64,000 bases of DNA from assembly GCA_020633195.1 (NCBI GenBank), contig JACKEC010000014.1:1254114-1318113 (forward strand), in the 5' to 3' direction. Under the pieces are notes generated by a model, which did not search any database, was not told the origin of the DNA, and worked only from the letters and a program-made list of their open reading frames with translations. Shown one piece after another: positions 16,137-24,150 of this stretch (position 1 is its first letter; each line of letters begins with the position of its first letter). Made by a program: the position numbers and the translations under genes. The stretch comes from Sandaracinaceae bacterium. GTDB taxonomy: Bacteria; Myxococcota_A; Polyangia; Polyangiales; Sandaracinaceae.

Positions 16137-17792
16137 ATGACGCGCCGCCTGAGTCACTGGGGCTGGGGCTGGGAAGATCGCTTCCCGGACCAGGCCACCC
16201 GCAAGATGTTCGCCCAACAGGTGCGGCTGTTCGGCGGCTTCGACGAGCTCGAGCTGCGCGAGCCCAAGCCGCTCGAGGACGCGACGCTGCCCGCGCCGAG
16301 CGTCGAGGTGAAGGACAAGTGGCTCGCCGACATCGCGACGACCGCGGCGCACGATCGCGCGTCGCGCTGCTACGGGCGCGCGTACCGGGACATCGCGCGC
16401 GGCTTCGAGGGCGACTTCGCCGCGGCGCCCGACGTGGTGCTGAAGCCGGTCGACGAGCAGCAGGTGAAGATCGCGCTCGAGTGGGCCTCCGAGAACGACA
16501 TCGCCGTCGTCCCCTATGGCGGCGGCACCTCGGTGGTGAGCGGCGTGGAGGTGACCGAGCGCGCGGGCTTCCGCGGCGTGGCGTGCCTCGATCTGCGCGG
16601 CCTCGACCGCGTCCTCGAGGTCGACCCGCTCTCGTCGAGCGCGCGCATCCAGGCCGGCGCGACGGGGCCGCGGCTCGAGGAGCAGCTCCGCGATCACGGC
16701 CTCACCCTCCGGTTCTTCCCGCAGTCGTTCGAGCTGTCCACGCTCGGCGGCTGGATCGCCACGCGGGCGGGCGGTCACTTCGCGACGCTCCAGACACACA
16801 TCGACGACCTGGTGCAGTCGACGCGGATGGTCACGCCGCGCGGCGTCTTCGAGACGCGTCGCTTGCCGGGCTCCGGCGCCGGACCGAGCCCTGATCGCCT
16901 CGTGCTCGGATCGGAGGGGACGCTCGGCGTGATCACCGAGGCGTGGGTGCGCGTGCGCCCGCGCCCGATCTGGCGAGCCAGCGCCAACGTGCGCTTCGCG
17001 AACTGGACGGACTGCGTCGAGGCCACCCGCGAGATCGCGCAATCCGGCTTGCACCCCTCGAACTGCCGCGTGCTCGACAAGCGCGAGGCGCTCCTCAACC
17101 GCGTGGCGACGGACGGCACCCACGTGCTGCTCCTCGGCTTCGAGTCCGCGGACCACGAGGTGAACGCCTCGATGGAGCGCGCGCTCGACATCGTGCAGGC
17201 GCACCGCGGCCAGTGCCCCGACGGCCCCACGTACAAGAAGCGCCCGGACTCCGCCGGCCGTCGCGTGCGCCGCAGCAGCGGCGGGGACGACGCGTCCGAG
17301 CGGTGGCGGCAGGCGTTCCTCGACGCGCCCTACATCGTCAACTCGATGGTCAGCCTCGGCGTGATCGCCGACACGTTCGAGACCGCGGTGACCTGGGACC
17401 GCTTCGAGGCGCTCCACCGCAACGTGATCGCCGACGTGCGCGACGCGATGCGGCGGGTCTGCGGCAAGGGGATCATCACCTGCCGCTTCACCCACGTGTA
17501 CCCGGACGGCCCGGCGCCGTACTTCACCTTCGTCGCGCCCGCGAAGCGAGGCTGGGCGCTGTCCCAGTGGGCGGAGCTCAAGGCCGCGGCGTCCGACGCG
17601 ATCCTCGCGCACGGCGGGACCATCACCCATCACCACGCGGTCGGGCGGATGCACCGGCCCTGGTACGAGAAGCAGCGCCCCGAGCTCTACGGCGACGTGC
17701 TCTCGGCGGTGAAGGCGACCCTCGACCCGGCCGGGGTGCTCAACCCGGGAGTGCTCGTCGCAGCGCCTCGCGCTCCTCGCGCCGAAGGCTGA
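16137..17792 (+). CDS. alkyldihydroxyacetonephosphate synthase (FAD-linked oxidase)
   Basis: This 551-residue VAO-type flavoenzyme exchanges the acyl chain of acyl-DHAP for a fatty alcohol, forming the first ether bond of ether lipids. The N terminus (HWGWGWEDRFPD) is typical of the family. The FAD domain has VVPYGGGTSVVSGVE and the ASTRAGGH-like block IATRAGGHFATLQ, with LGSEGTLGVITEA after it. The C-terminal half has CRFTHVYPDGPAPYFTF and the active-site HHHAVGRMHRPWY. Ether lipids are known in myxobacterial development. The start is the ATG at 16137. The 3' end overlaps the convergent PilZ-like gene by 53 bp. No other ether-lipid gene is adjacent. Confidence 0.88.
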   Translation: MTRRLSHWGWGWEDRFPDQATRKMFAQQVRLFGGFDELELREPKPLEDATLPAPSVEVKDKWLADIATTAAHDRASRCYGRAYRDIARGFEGDFAAAPDVVLKPVDEQQVKIALEWASENDIAVVPYGGGTSVVSGVEVTERAGFRGVACLDLRGLDRVLEVDPLSSSARIQAGATGPRLEEQLRDHGLTLRFFPQSFELSTLGGWIATRAGGHFATLQTHIDDLVQSTRMVTPRGVFETRRLPGSGAGPSPDRLVLGSEGTLGVITEAWVRVRPRPIWRASANVRFANWTDCVEATREIAQSGLHPSNCRVLDKREALLNRVATDGTHVLLLGFESADHEVNASMERALDIVQAHRGQCPDGPTYKKRPDSAGRRVRRSSGGDDASERWRQAFLDAPYIVNSMVSLGVIADTFETAVTWDRFEALHRNVIADVRDAMRRVCGKGIITCRFTHVYPDGPAPYFTFVAPAKRGWALSQWAELKAAASDAILAHGGTITHHHAVGRMHRPWYEKQRPELYGDVLSAVKATLDPAGVLNPGVLVAAPRAPRAEG

Positions 17793-18006
17793 GGAGCCGC
17801 AGCCGCACGTCGAAGCGACCGTCCGCGCGGCGCTTGCTGCCGATCGTCTTGCCGCGCAGCGAGAGCGCCTCGTCGCCTTCGAGGGCGACGCTCAGCTCGA
17901 GCGGCGCGCCCGGCGCGAACGCGCGAGAGAGCGCGCACGCGAGGTTCTCGCCCGTGAACGAGAGCGCCTCCCCGCGGCCGTCGGGGAACGTGACGGGGAG
18001 CGTCAC
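17740..18006 (-). CDS. small PilZ-like domain protein
   Basis: This 88-residue protein begins with GTG at 18006, which overlaps the smpB stop (GTGA), so it is translationally coupled to smpB. The sequence (FTGENLACALSRAF, APLELSVALEGDEALSLRGKTIGSKRRADGRFDVRLRL) has the strand pattern of a PilZ barrel. The canonical RxxxR and D/NxSxxG c-di-GMP motifs are not clear, so nucleotide binding is doubtful. Its 3' end overlaps the convergent AGPS-like gene by 53 bp. It is the last gene of the long minus-strand block. Confidence 0.55.
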   Translation of the reverse strand: MTLPVTFPDGRGEALSFTGENLACALSRAFAPGAPLELSVALEGDEALSLRGKTIGSKRRADGRFDVRLRLLSLRREEREALRRALPG

Positions 18007-18482
18007 CGCCGGTGGTCCGCGGCTTCGCGCGCCTCGCGCATGTCCTGGTCCTTCTTCAGCTCGTGGCGCTTGTCGTGGACCTTGCGACCCTTGCCGAGGC
18101 CGACCTCGACCTTCGCGTAGCCGTCCTTGAAGTAGACCGCGAGGGGCACGATGGCGTAGCCCTTCGTCGTCAACTTCCCTTGCCACTTCTCGATCTGCTG
18201 GCGCTTCATCAGGAGCTTGCGCTTGCGCTTCGTCTCGTGCTGGAAGAAGGGGCCCGCCTGCTCGTACGGCGCGATGTGCATCTTGTGGAGCCACACCTCG
18301 CCGTTCTCGATCGAGCCGTACGCGCCCTCGAGATCCGCGCGCCGGTTGCGCAGGCTCTTCACCTCGGAGCCGAGCAGCACGATGCCGGCCTCGAGCTTGT
18401 CCTCGATGTCGTAGAGCTTGTGGGCCTTCGGGTTGCGGCAGACGAGCAGCTCCCCGACGGTGCCTTTCTTCTTCGAGCTCAT
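18003..18482 (-). CDS. smpB: SsrA-binding protein SmpB
   Basis: SmpB binds tmRNA and guides it into stalled ribosomes for trans-translation. The 159-residue sequence has the family blocks NPKAHKLYDIEDKLEAGIVL, GSEVKSLRNRRADLEGAY, LHKMHIAPYEQ and KRKRKLLMKRQQIE. The C-terminal basic tail with KVHDKRHELKKDQDMREA is typical. No tmRNA gene (ssrA) was recognised in the window. It is preceded by a lipoprotein gene 20 bp upstream and followed by the coupled PilZ-like gene. Confidence 0.95.
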   Translation of the reverse strand: MSSKKKGTVGELLVCRNPKAHKLYDIEDKLEAGIVLLGSEVKSLRNRRADLEGAYGSIENGEVWLHKMHIAPYEQAGPFFQHETKRKRKLLMKRQQIEKWQGKLTTKGYAIVPLAVYFKDGYAKVEVGLGKGRKVHDKRHELKKDQDMREAREAADHRR

Positions 18483-18502
18483 GACGAGGCGGCGTTTCTA
18501 CG

Positions 18503-19408
18503 TCAGGGCTCGGGCTCCCGCCAGCCCGCGCCGATGACGGCGCGGATCTCCGCGACGCGATCCCGCTGCGCGTCGGTGAGCACGACGCCGGAGAGCGCCG
18601 CGTCGAAGCGCTCGACCTGCGCCGCGACCGCCGCGCCGGTGAGGTGAGCGAGCGCCGCGATCTCGACCGCGCGCGCGGCCGCGGCGGACACGTCGTGGTG
18701 CTCCCGCGCGGCCGCGAGGGCCTCGGCCTGGCCAGCGCGCACCCGCTCCACGTAGACCGCCGGCATCCCGTCCGCGTGCCAGCCCCCCTCGCGCGCGACG
18801 AGCGCGACCTCGATCGCGGGGGCGTCGTCGTCGAGCGCGAGCTCGGGCCAGCTCAGCGGCACGATGGCCTCGAGCGTGCCGTCGCGGTCCACGTCCTCGA
18901 AGCGCGCCACGCACGCCCCCTCGCGCAGCGACGCCGCGTCGTCGGCGGCGGCGCGCACGCCCCCGCGGTCGTCGAAGCGCAGGACCGCGAGGCACGGCGT
19001 GGGGCCGCCTTCGCGCAGGACGACGAGCTCCTCGCGGTCGTCGCCGTCGAGGTCTCGGGCCGCCGGGTCGGCGAGCGTGACGAGCCCGTGCCGCTCGCGG
19101 ACGCCGTCGGCCTCGTGCGAGTCGAGCGCCGCGACGACGCCGCGCTGAGTGATGACCCGGACCGCCCGCTCGGACTCGCCCCGCGCGAACGCCACCGCGA
19201 CGAAGCGCTCGGTCTCGACCTCGCGGGTCAGCTCCCACCCCGACGCCTCGAGCCGCTCGCGCAGCGCCGCCGCCTCCTCGGACGGCGTGACCCCAACGCG
19301 CAGGTACGCCTCGGGGCCGACCGGCTCGGCGACCGGCCCGCAGCCCAGCAACCCGATCGACAGCAGGGCTCGGAGCGCCCCGATCGCCGCGTCGTGCTTC
19401 GCGCTCAT
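18503..19408 (-). CDS. FG-GAP/VCBS-like lipoprotein
   Basis: The product is a 301-residue lipoprotein with the signal peptide ending LLSIGLLGCGP. Two calcium-binding-like Asp loops typical of FG-GAP/VCBS repeats are present: DLDGDDREELVVL and DVDRDGTLEAIV. An alpha-helical, Ala-rich C-terminal domain follows (about 220-300). It lies inside the rsfS-rlmH-comF-smpB block on the same strand, with 13 bp before comF and 20 bp before smpB. It is therefore co-transcribed with housekeeping genes, although its role is unknown. Confidence 0.65.
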   Translation of the reverse strand: MSAKHDAAIGALRALLSIGLLGCGPVAEPVGPEAYLRVGVTPSEEAAALRERLEASGWELTREVETERFVAVAFARGESERAVRVITQRGVVAALDSHEADGVRERHGLVTLADPAARDLDGDDREELVVLREGGPTPCLAVLRFDDRGGVRAAADDAASLREGACVARFEDVDRDGTLEAIVPLSWPELALDDDAPAIEVALVAREGGWHADGMPAVYVERVRAGQAEALAAAREHHDVSAAAARAVEIAALAHLTGAAVAAQVERFDAALSGVVLTDAQRDRVAEIRAVIGAGWREPEP

Positions 19409-19421
19409 GGACGCCCGCAGG

Positions 19422-20039
19422 CTACGTTTCGACGCGCGCGAGGACCAGCGGGTGCACGCGCGAGGCGCCCCCGACCAGCAGCGCGCTCGCGCACTCGGCG
19501 AGCGTCGCGCCCGTGGTGCGGACGTCGTCGACGAGCAGGACCCGGCCCGCGATGTCGGCGTCGACGCGGAACGCGCCGCGCACGTTGCCCGCGCGACGGC
19601 CGACCTCGAGGCTCGCTTGCGCGGGGGTGTCGCGGACGCGCCGAAGCGCGCGCGGCCTCACGGGGACGCCGAGCGCGCTCGCCCACGCCCGCGCGATCAA
19701 CGAGGCCTGGTTGAAGCCGCGCTCGCGCTCGCGCCGCGGGTGGAGCGGCACGGGGACGACCGCGTCGAAGCGCCCGGAGAGCTCGAGCGCGGCCGGCAGC
19801 CCGAGCTCGGCGAGGACCGGCGCGAGGTCGCTGCGGCCCCCGTACTTGAAGCGGCGGATCGCGTCGGCGAGGGGTCCGCCGTAGAGGAACGCGGCCCGCG
19901 GCGCGCCCACCGCGGGCTCGAGGAGCGAAGCGCAGGCGACGCAGAAGCCGCGCTCGCCGGGCGGCAGGACGACGTCGCACGCGGAGCACGTCGGCGGCGC
20001 GAGGGCGTCGAGCAGCCCCTCGATCAGAGCGGCGATCAT
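19422..20039 (-). CDS. comF: ComF-family phosphoribosyltransferase-like protein
   Basis: The protein has 205 residues. An N-terminal zinc ribbon (CSACDVVLPPGERGFCVAC) precedes a type I phosphoribosyltransferase domain. It has YGGPLADAIRRFKYGGR, VPVPLHPRRERERGFNQA and the PRPP loop VLLVDDVRTTGAT. ComF proteins are needed for late steps of DNA uptake in naturally competent bacteria, but many carriers are not known to be competent. It lies 37 bp downstream of rlmH. The pilD gene at 24151 could serve a related pilus/uptake machine, which is inference. Confidence 0.88.
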   Translation of the reverse strand: MIAALIEGLLDALAPPTCSACDVVLPPGERGFCVACASLLEPAVGAPRAAFLYGGPLADAIRRFKYGGRSDLAPVLAELGLPAALELSGRFDAVVPVPLHPRRERERGFNQASLIARAWASALGVPVRPRALRRVRDTPAQASLEVGRRAGNVRGAFRVDADIAGRVLLVDDVRTTGATLAECASALLVGGASRVHPLVLARVET

Positions 20040-20076
20040 GCCCCCTCATCGCCCGTCGCGCGGCGCGGTTGCGTGG

Positions 20077-20517
20077 TCAGTGGCTGTAGGGCTCGCCGCG
20101 CAGGATCGTGAAGGCGCGGTAGACCTGCTCGGCCAGGACCACGCGGGCGAGCCGATGCGGCAGGGTGATCCGGCCGAGGGAGAAGCGCGCGTCGGCCTTC
20201 TTGCTGACCTCCGGGGGCAGCCCGTACGAGCCCCCGATCAGGAAAGTGAGCGTGGGTATCGAATGCAGCTCGCAGTGGCCGACCTGCTTCGCGAGATCCT
20301 CGCTCGACCACGTCGCGCCCTCGACCTCGAGCGCGACGGTGCGGCCCTGGGCGTCGATGCGCCGCTCGAAGCGCTCGATCAGCTCGGACGCGGCCACGTC
20401 CTTGAGCTCGATCTCCTCGAGCTTCGCGTAGCGTTGGATCCGGCCGAGGTAGTCGTCGAGCACGGCGCGGAGCGGGCGCTCCTTCACCTTGCCCACGACG
20501 AGGAAGACGACCTTCAC
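20077..20517 (-). CDS. rlmH: 23S rRNA (pseudouridine1915-N3)-methyltransferase RlmH
   Basis: This SPOUT-class methyltransferase modifies pseudouridine 1915 in helix 69 of 23S rRNA, acting on the 70S ribosome. The 146-residue length is slightly below the usual 155. The conserved SAM-binding knot is visible as TLTFLIGGSYGLP, and the C-terminal ITLPHRLARVVLAEQVYRAF block is intact. It begins inside the end of rsfS (ATGA overlap at 20514-20517), the standard rsfS-rlmH arrangement. Confidence 0.93.
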   Translation of the reverse strand: MKVVFLVVGKVKERPLRAVLDDYLGRIQRYAKLEEIELKDVAASELIERFERRIDAQGRTVALEVEGATWSSEDLAKQVGHCELHSIPTLTFLIGGSYGLPPEVSKKADARFSLGRITLPHRLARVVLAEQVYRAFTILRGEPYSH

Positions 20518-20939
20518 GCCCCGTCGTCGACCGGGACCCTCGCCGCGTCGACCCAGAGCGACTCGAGGTCGTAGTAGCCCCGCGTGTCCTCGTGGAACAC
20601 GTGCGCGATGACGTCGCCGAAGTCCATGAGGACCCAGCTCGCCTGGGGCAGCCCCTCGACGCTGAGGCAGCGGACGCCGGTCTTCTCCTTCACGTCGGCC
20701 TCGACGTTCTTCGCGATCGCGGCGACCTGCCGGTCGCTGCGGCCGCTCATCACGACGACGTAGTCCGTGTAGTCGACCTTGCCGATCACATCGAGGATCA
20801 CGACGTTGAGCGCCTTGCGGTCGAGCGCCGACCCCGCGATCGCGAGAGCCGTCTCCCGCGCCGCCGCGAGCTGGGCGATCCGCCTCGGATCGTCCTCCGC
20901 GTGCTCGACTCGTGCCTCGCCGTTTTCGCCGTCACCCAT
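20514..20939 (-). CDS. rsfS: ribosome silencing factor RsfS
   Basis: RsfS binds uL14 on the 50S subunit and blocks subunit joining in starvation. The protein has 141 residues with the family blocks ALDRKALNVVILDVIGKVDYTDYVVVMSGRSDRQVAAIA, seen in pieces, then GLPQASWVLMDFGDVIAHVFHEDTRGYYDLE. A short extension after the core carries VPVDDGA. Many bacteria have nadD between proA and rsfS; it is absent here, and a 71-bp gap separates rsfS from proA. Confidence 0.92.
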   Translation of the reverse strand: MGDGENGEARVEHAEDDPRRIAQLAAARETALAIAGSALDRKALNVVILDVIGKVDYTDYVVVMSGRSDRQVAAIAKNVEADVKEKTGVRCLSVEGLPQASWVLMDFGDVIAHVFHEDTRGYYDLESLWVDAARVPVDDGA

Positions 20940-21010
20940 GCTTTGCCCTCGAACGAGCGGCTACAGGTATCCGATCTGAACGCGTCGTCAAGCCGGCGTG
21001 ACCGCGCGGC

Positions 21011-22264
21011 TCAGGCTCGGACCTGGCCGGCGCCGCGGCCGATCCATCGCGTGGTGCACAGCTCGCCGAGCCCCATCGGGCCATAGGCGTGCAGCTTCGT
21101 GGTGGAGATCCCCACCTCGGCGCCGAGCCCGAGCTGGCCTCCGTCGTTGAACCGCGTCGACGCGTTCACGAGCACGCAGGACGCGTCGACCTCGCGCAGG
21201 AAGCGCTCGGCGCGGTCGTGGTCCTCGGTGACGATGGCCTCCGTGTGGAGGCTCCCGTGCCGGGCGATGTGGTCCATCGCCGCGTCCACCCCGTCGACGA
21301 CGCCGACCGTGAGGACGAGGTCGAGGTACTCCTCGTCCCAGTCCGCGTCGGTCGCGGGCGTCGCCTCGATCGTCGCGCGGGCGCGCTCGTCGGCTCGCAG
21401 CTCGACGCCCGCCTCGCGCATCGCCGCGGCGACCTTCGGGAGGAACGCGTCGGCGACCGCGGCGTCCACCAGCAGTGTCTCCATCGAGTTGCAGACCCCC
21501 GGCCGCTGCACCTTCGCGTTCATCGCGATGGCGAGCGCCTTGTCGAGGTCGGCGTCCCTGTCGACGTAGACGTGGCAGACGCCCTTGTAGTGCCGGATCA
21601 CGGGGACCCGCGCGTTCTCGGCGACGAAGCGGATCAGCCCCTCGCCGCCGCGCGGGATGATCACGTCCACGATCCCATCGAGCTCGATCATCGCGCGCGT
21701 CGCCTCGCGGTCGAGCGTCGGGATCAGGCTCACCGACGCCGGGTCGAGCCCCTCCGCCTCGAGCGCCGCCGCGAAGACCGTCGCGAGCGCGGTGTTGGTG
21801 CGGAAGGCCTCCTTGCCGCCGCGCAGGAGGCACGCGTTGCCCGCCTTGAAGCAGAGCGCGGCCGCGTCGACGGTCACGTTCGGCCGCGACTCGTAGATGA
21901 TCCCGACGAGCCCGAGCGGCGCGCGGACGCGCTGCACCTCGAGCCCGTTGTCGAGCGTGTGCGAGTGGACCACCTGCCCGACCGGATCGGGCAGCTCCAC
22001 GATCTCGTCGAGCGCGCGGGCGACGCCGTCGAGCCGGGCGCGGTCGAGCTTCAGCCGGTCGCGCAGCGCCGGCGACAGATCGGCGCCCGCCGCGACGTCC
22101 TCCTCGTTCGCGCGCAAGACGTCTTCACTCTCGGGCGCGCGGAGCGCGGCCGCCACGCGACGCAGCACCGCGTCCTTCTTCGCCGTCGGCGCCGCGGCGA
22201 GCGAGCGCGCGGCCCGCTTCGCGCGGCGCGCCAGCGCCTCCACCTCGTCTCTGACCTCGCTCAT
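21011..22264 (-). CDS. proA: glutamate-5-semialdehyde dehydrogenase (gamma-glutamyl phosphate reductase)
   Basis: ProA reduces gamma-glutamyl phosphate with NADPH to glutamate semialdehyde, the second step of proline synthesis. The protein has 417 residues, the normal length. Motifs are GIIYESRPNVTVDAAALCFKAGN (read in pieces), the GGKEAFRTN turn, the catalytic cysteine in QRPGVCNSMETLLV, and a C-terminal FNDGGQLGLGAEVGIST. It starts 8 bp after proB ends, so the two form an operon in the usual proB-proA order. Confidence 0.95.
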   Translation of the reverse strand: MSEVRDEVEALARRAKRAARSLAAAPTAKKDAVLRRVAAALRAPESEDVLRANEEDVAAGADLSPALRDRLKLDRARLDGVARALDEIVELPDPVGQVVHSHTLDNGLEVQRVRAPLGLVGIIYESRPNVTVDAAALCFKAGNACLLRGGKEAFRTNTALATVFAAALEAEGLDPASVSLIPTLDREATRAMIELDGIVDVIIPRGGEGLIRFVAENARVPVIRHYKGVCHVYVDRDADLDKALAIAMNAKVQRPGVCNSMETLLVDAAVADAFLPKVAAAMREAGVELRADERARATIEATPATDADWDEEYLDLVLTVGVVDGVDAAMDHIARHGSLHTEAIVTEDHDRAERFLREVDASCVLVNASTRFNDGGQLGLGAEVGISTTKLHAYGPMGLGELCTTRWIGRGAGQVRA

Positions 22265-22272
22265 GTCCCCTC

Positions 22273-23388
22273 TCACACCAACACGAGGTCGTCTCGATGC
22301 ACGAGCTCGTCCCCGCCGTGGAACCCGAGCCGCGCTCGGATCTCGTCCGTCTTGGCCCCCGCGAGCGTCGCCGCGTCGGCGGTCCCGTAGCGCGTGAGCC
22401 CGCGCCCGATCTCGACGCCGTCGAGCGTGCGCAGCACCACCGCGTCGCCTGGCGAGAACGCCCCGCGCACCCCGACGACCCCGGCCGGGAGCAGGCTCCG
22501 CCCGCCCTCGCGGATCGCGCGCGCCGCCCCCTCGTCGAGGATGAGATCCCCGCGCGGCCGCAGCGTGTAGGCGATCCAGTGCTTGCGGCTCGGGAGCTTC
22601 GCGGCCGACGGGACCACGAGCGTGCCGACGTCCTCGCCGGCGAGCACTCGCGCGAGCACCGTCGCGTCGCGGGCGTCGGCGATGACGACGGGGACCCCAC
22701 GGCGCGACGCGCGCCGCGCCGCCTCGAGCTTGCTGCCCATCCCGCCGCTGCCCACGTCGTCGCCCTTGCGCGGCGCGACCATCGCGCGCGCCGCGTCCAC
22801 GTCCTCGACCACGGGGACGCGCTGCCCCTCGTCGAGGAGCCCCTCCACGTCGCTGAGCAGCACCAGCAGGTCGGCGTCCGCCAGCGTGCACACCATCGCC
22901 GCGAGCTGGTCGTTGTCGCCGAACCGGATCTCGTCGACGGCGACCGTGTCGTTCTCGTTGATGACGGGGACGGCTCCGAGCTCGAGCAGCGCCGCGAGGG
23001 CGCCCCGGGCGTTCAGGTAACGCTCGCGGTCCTCGAGGTCGGCGTGGCTCAACAGCATCTGCGCCGCGGCGACCCCTCGGCTCCCGAACGCCGTCTCCCA
23101 GCCGCGCATGAGCAGCGACTGCCCGACCGCGGCGCAGGCCTGGAGCTGCGCTATCGATCGCGGCCGCTCGGAGAAGCCGAGCCGGCCGCGCCCGAGCGCG
23201 ACCGCGCCGCTGCTCACGAGCACGACCGACCGGCCGCCCTCGCGGAGCCCGACGAGCTGGGCGGCGAGCGGCTCGAAGCGCGCGTCCTCCGCGTGACCGA
23301 GCTCGTGCAGCGACGCGCCCACCACCGAGCGACTGCCGACCTTGACCACGATCCGACGCGCCGAGGCCAGCTCGGCTCGACGCGTCAT
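22273..23388 (-). CDS. proB: glutamate 5-kinase
   Basis: ProB phosphorylates glutamate to gamma-glutamyl phosphate and is normally feedback inhibited by proline. The 371-residue sequence has the amino-acid kinase core (VVKVGSRSV, VLVSSGAVALG, VINENDTVAVDEIRFGDND, LLSDVEGL, GSGGMGSKLEAA). A complete C-terminal PUA domain follows from about residue 275. The start ATG at 23388 overlaps the stop of the upstream gene (ATGA), so the two are translationally coupled. An Obg/CgtA GTPase gene, often upstream, is not there. Confidence 0.94.
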   Translation of the reverse strand: MTRRAELASARRIVVKVGSRSVVGASLHELGHAEDARFEPLAAQLVGLREGGRSVVLVSSGAVALGRGRLGFSERPRSIAQLQACAAVGQSLLMRGWETAFGSRGVAAAQMLLSHADLEDRERYLNARGALAALLELGAVPVINENDTVAVDEIRFGDNDQLAAMVCTLADADLLVLLSDVEGLLDEGQRVPVVEDVDAARAMVAPRKGDDVGSGGMGSKLEAARRASRRGVPVVIADARDATVLARVLAGEDVGTLVVPSAAKLPSRKHWIAYTLRPRGDLILDEGAARAIREGGRSLLPAGVVGVRGAFSPGDAVVLRTLDGVEIGRGLTRYGTADAATLAGAKTDEIRARLGFHGGDELVHRDDLVLV

Positions 23389-24065
23389 GGCGTGCCCGTC
23401 TCCTGCTCGAGGGCCAGATCGAACTGCAGCGTCAGCGCGTCCACGAGGTCGTCGGGCGCGTCGGCGAAGCCGTCGAGCACCGCGTCGACGAAGCGCTCGA
23501 TCGGCGAGCGCCCCTCTTCGTCGGCGTTGACGAGCGCGTCGAACGCCCGCCGCAAGATCTGCCAGAGCCCCGCCGGGATGGTCTTGAGCGCGTCGAAGCC
23601 CGCCTCGCCGATCGCGCGCTCGGTCGCGGACCGCACGCGGCGCGCCTCGGCCGCGGTGAGCGCGGCGCGGGCCGGCCGGTCGGGGCGGCGCAGGAAGTGA
23701 TCGAGGCACACCGCCGCGAAGAGCGTCCCGAACGCGTCCTCGACGCGCGCCGCGATCCGGAACGGCGCCAGGATCGACGACAGCGCGGCCTTCACGAGCC
23801 GACCGCGCTCCGTCGACGTCGCGTGGATCGAGCCCGGGCTCGAGAGGATCCCCCGCGCGTCCGGGGTCAGCACGACGCCGTGACGCTTGGCGACCCGGCG
23901 CATCGCCGCGCCGCGAGACAGCTCGCTCAGGACGGAGTCGAGCATCGGCACCGGCACCGCCCCCGCGAGGCCGGTCACGGCCGCGTAGACGGAGACGGAC
24001 GCGCCGGCCTGGCGCGCGAGCGGCGTTCCAGCTCGCCGGGAGATGTCGCTTTGGGGCTCGGTCAT
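23385..24065 (-). CDS. conserved hypothetical protein upstream of proB
   Basis: The protein has 226 residues from the ATG at 24065, with an ATGA overlap with proB. It is mostly helical. A small-residue-rich segment at about 25-45 (ASVSVYAAVTGLAGAVPVPMLD) could be a membrane-associated helix. GAAMRRVAKRHGVVLTPDARGIL follows, and the C terminus is acidic. The composition resembles EcsC- or DUF697-type proteins, but I cannot assign it. Coupling to proB suggests constant co-expression; no link to proline synthesis is evident. Confidence 0.6.
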   Translation of the reverse strand: MTEPQSDISRRAGTPLARQAGASVSVYAAVTGLAGAVPVPMLDSVLSELSRGAAMRRVAKRHGVVLTPDARGILSSPGSIHATSTERGRLVKAALSSILAPFRIAARVEDAFGTLFAAVCLDHFLRRPDRPARAALTAAEARRVRSATERAIGEAGFDALKTIPAGLWQILRRAFDALVNADEEGRSPIERFVDAVLDGFADAPDDLVDALTLQFDLALEQETGTP

Positions 24066-24150
24066 CGGAGGCGGGGAGTCTAGCGCGCCCCTGGAATCAC
24101 GCGAACGGCCGCCTCCGTTGCTACGCTCCGTCACCTTGCTCGTCTCCGAC

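Noticed and set aside
17740..18482. tmRNA (ssrA) gene next to smpB
   Set aside because: No tRNA-Ala-like ends or tag-coding segment could be recognised around smpB.
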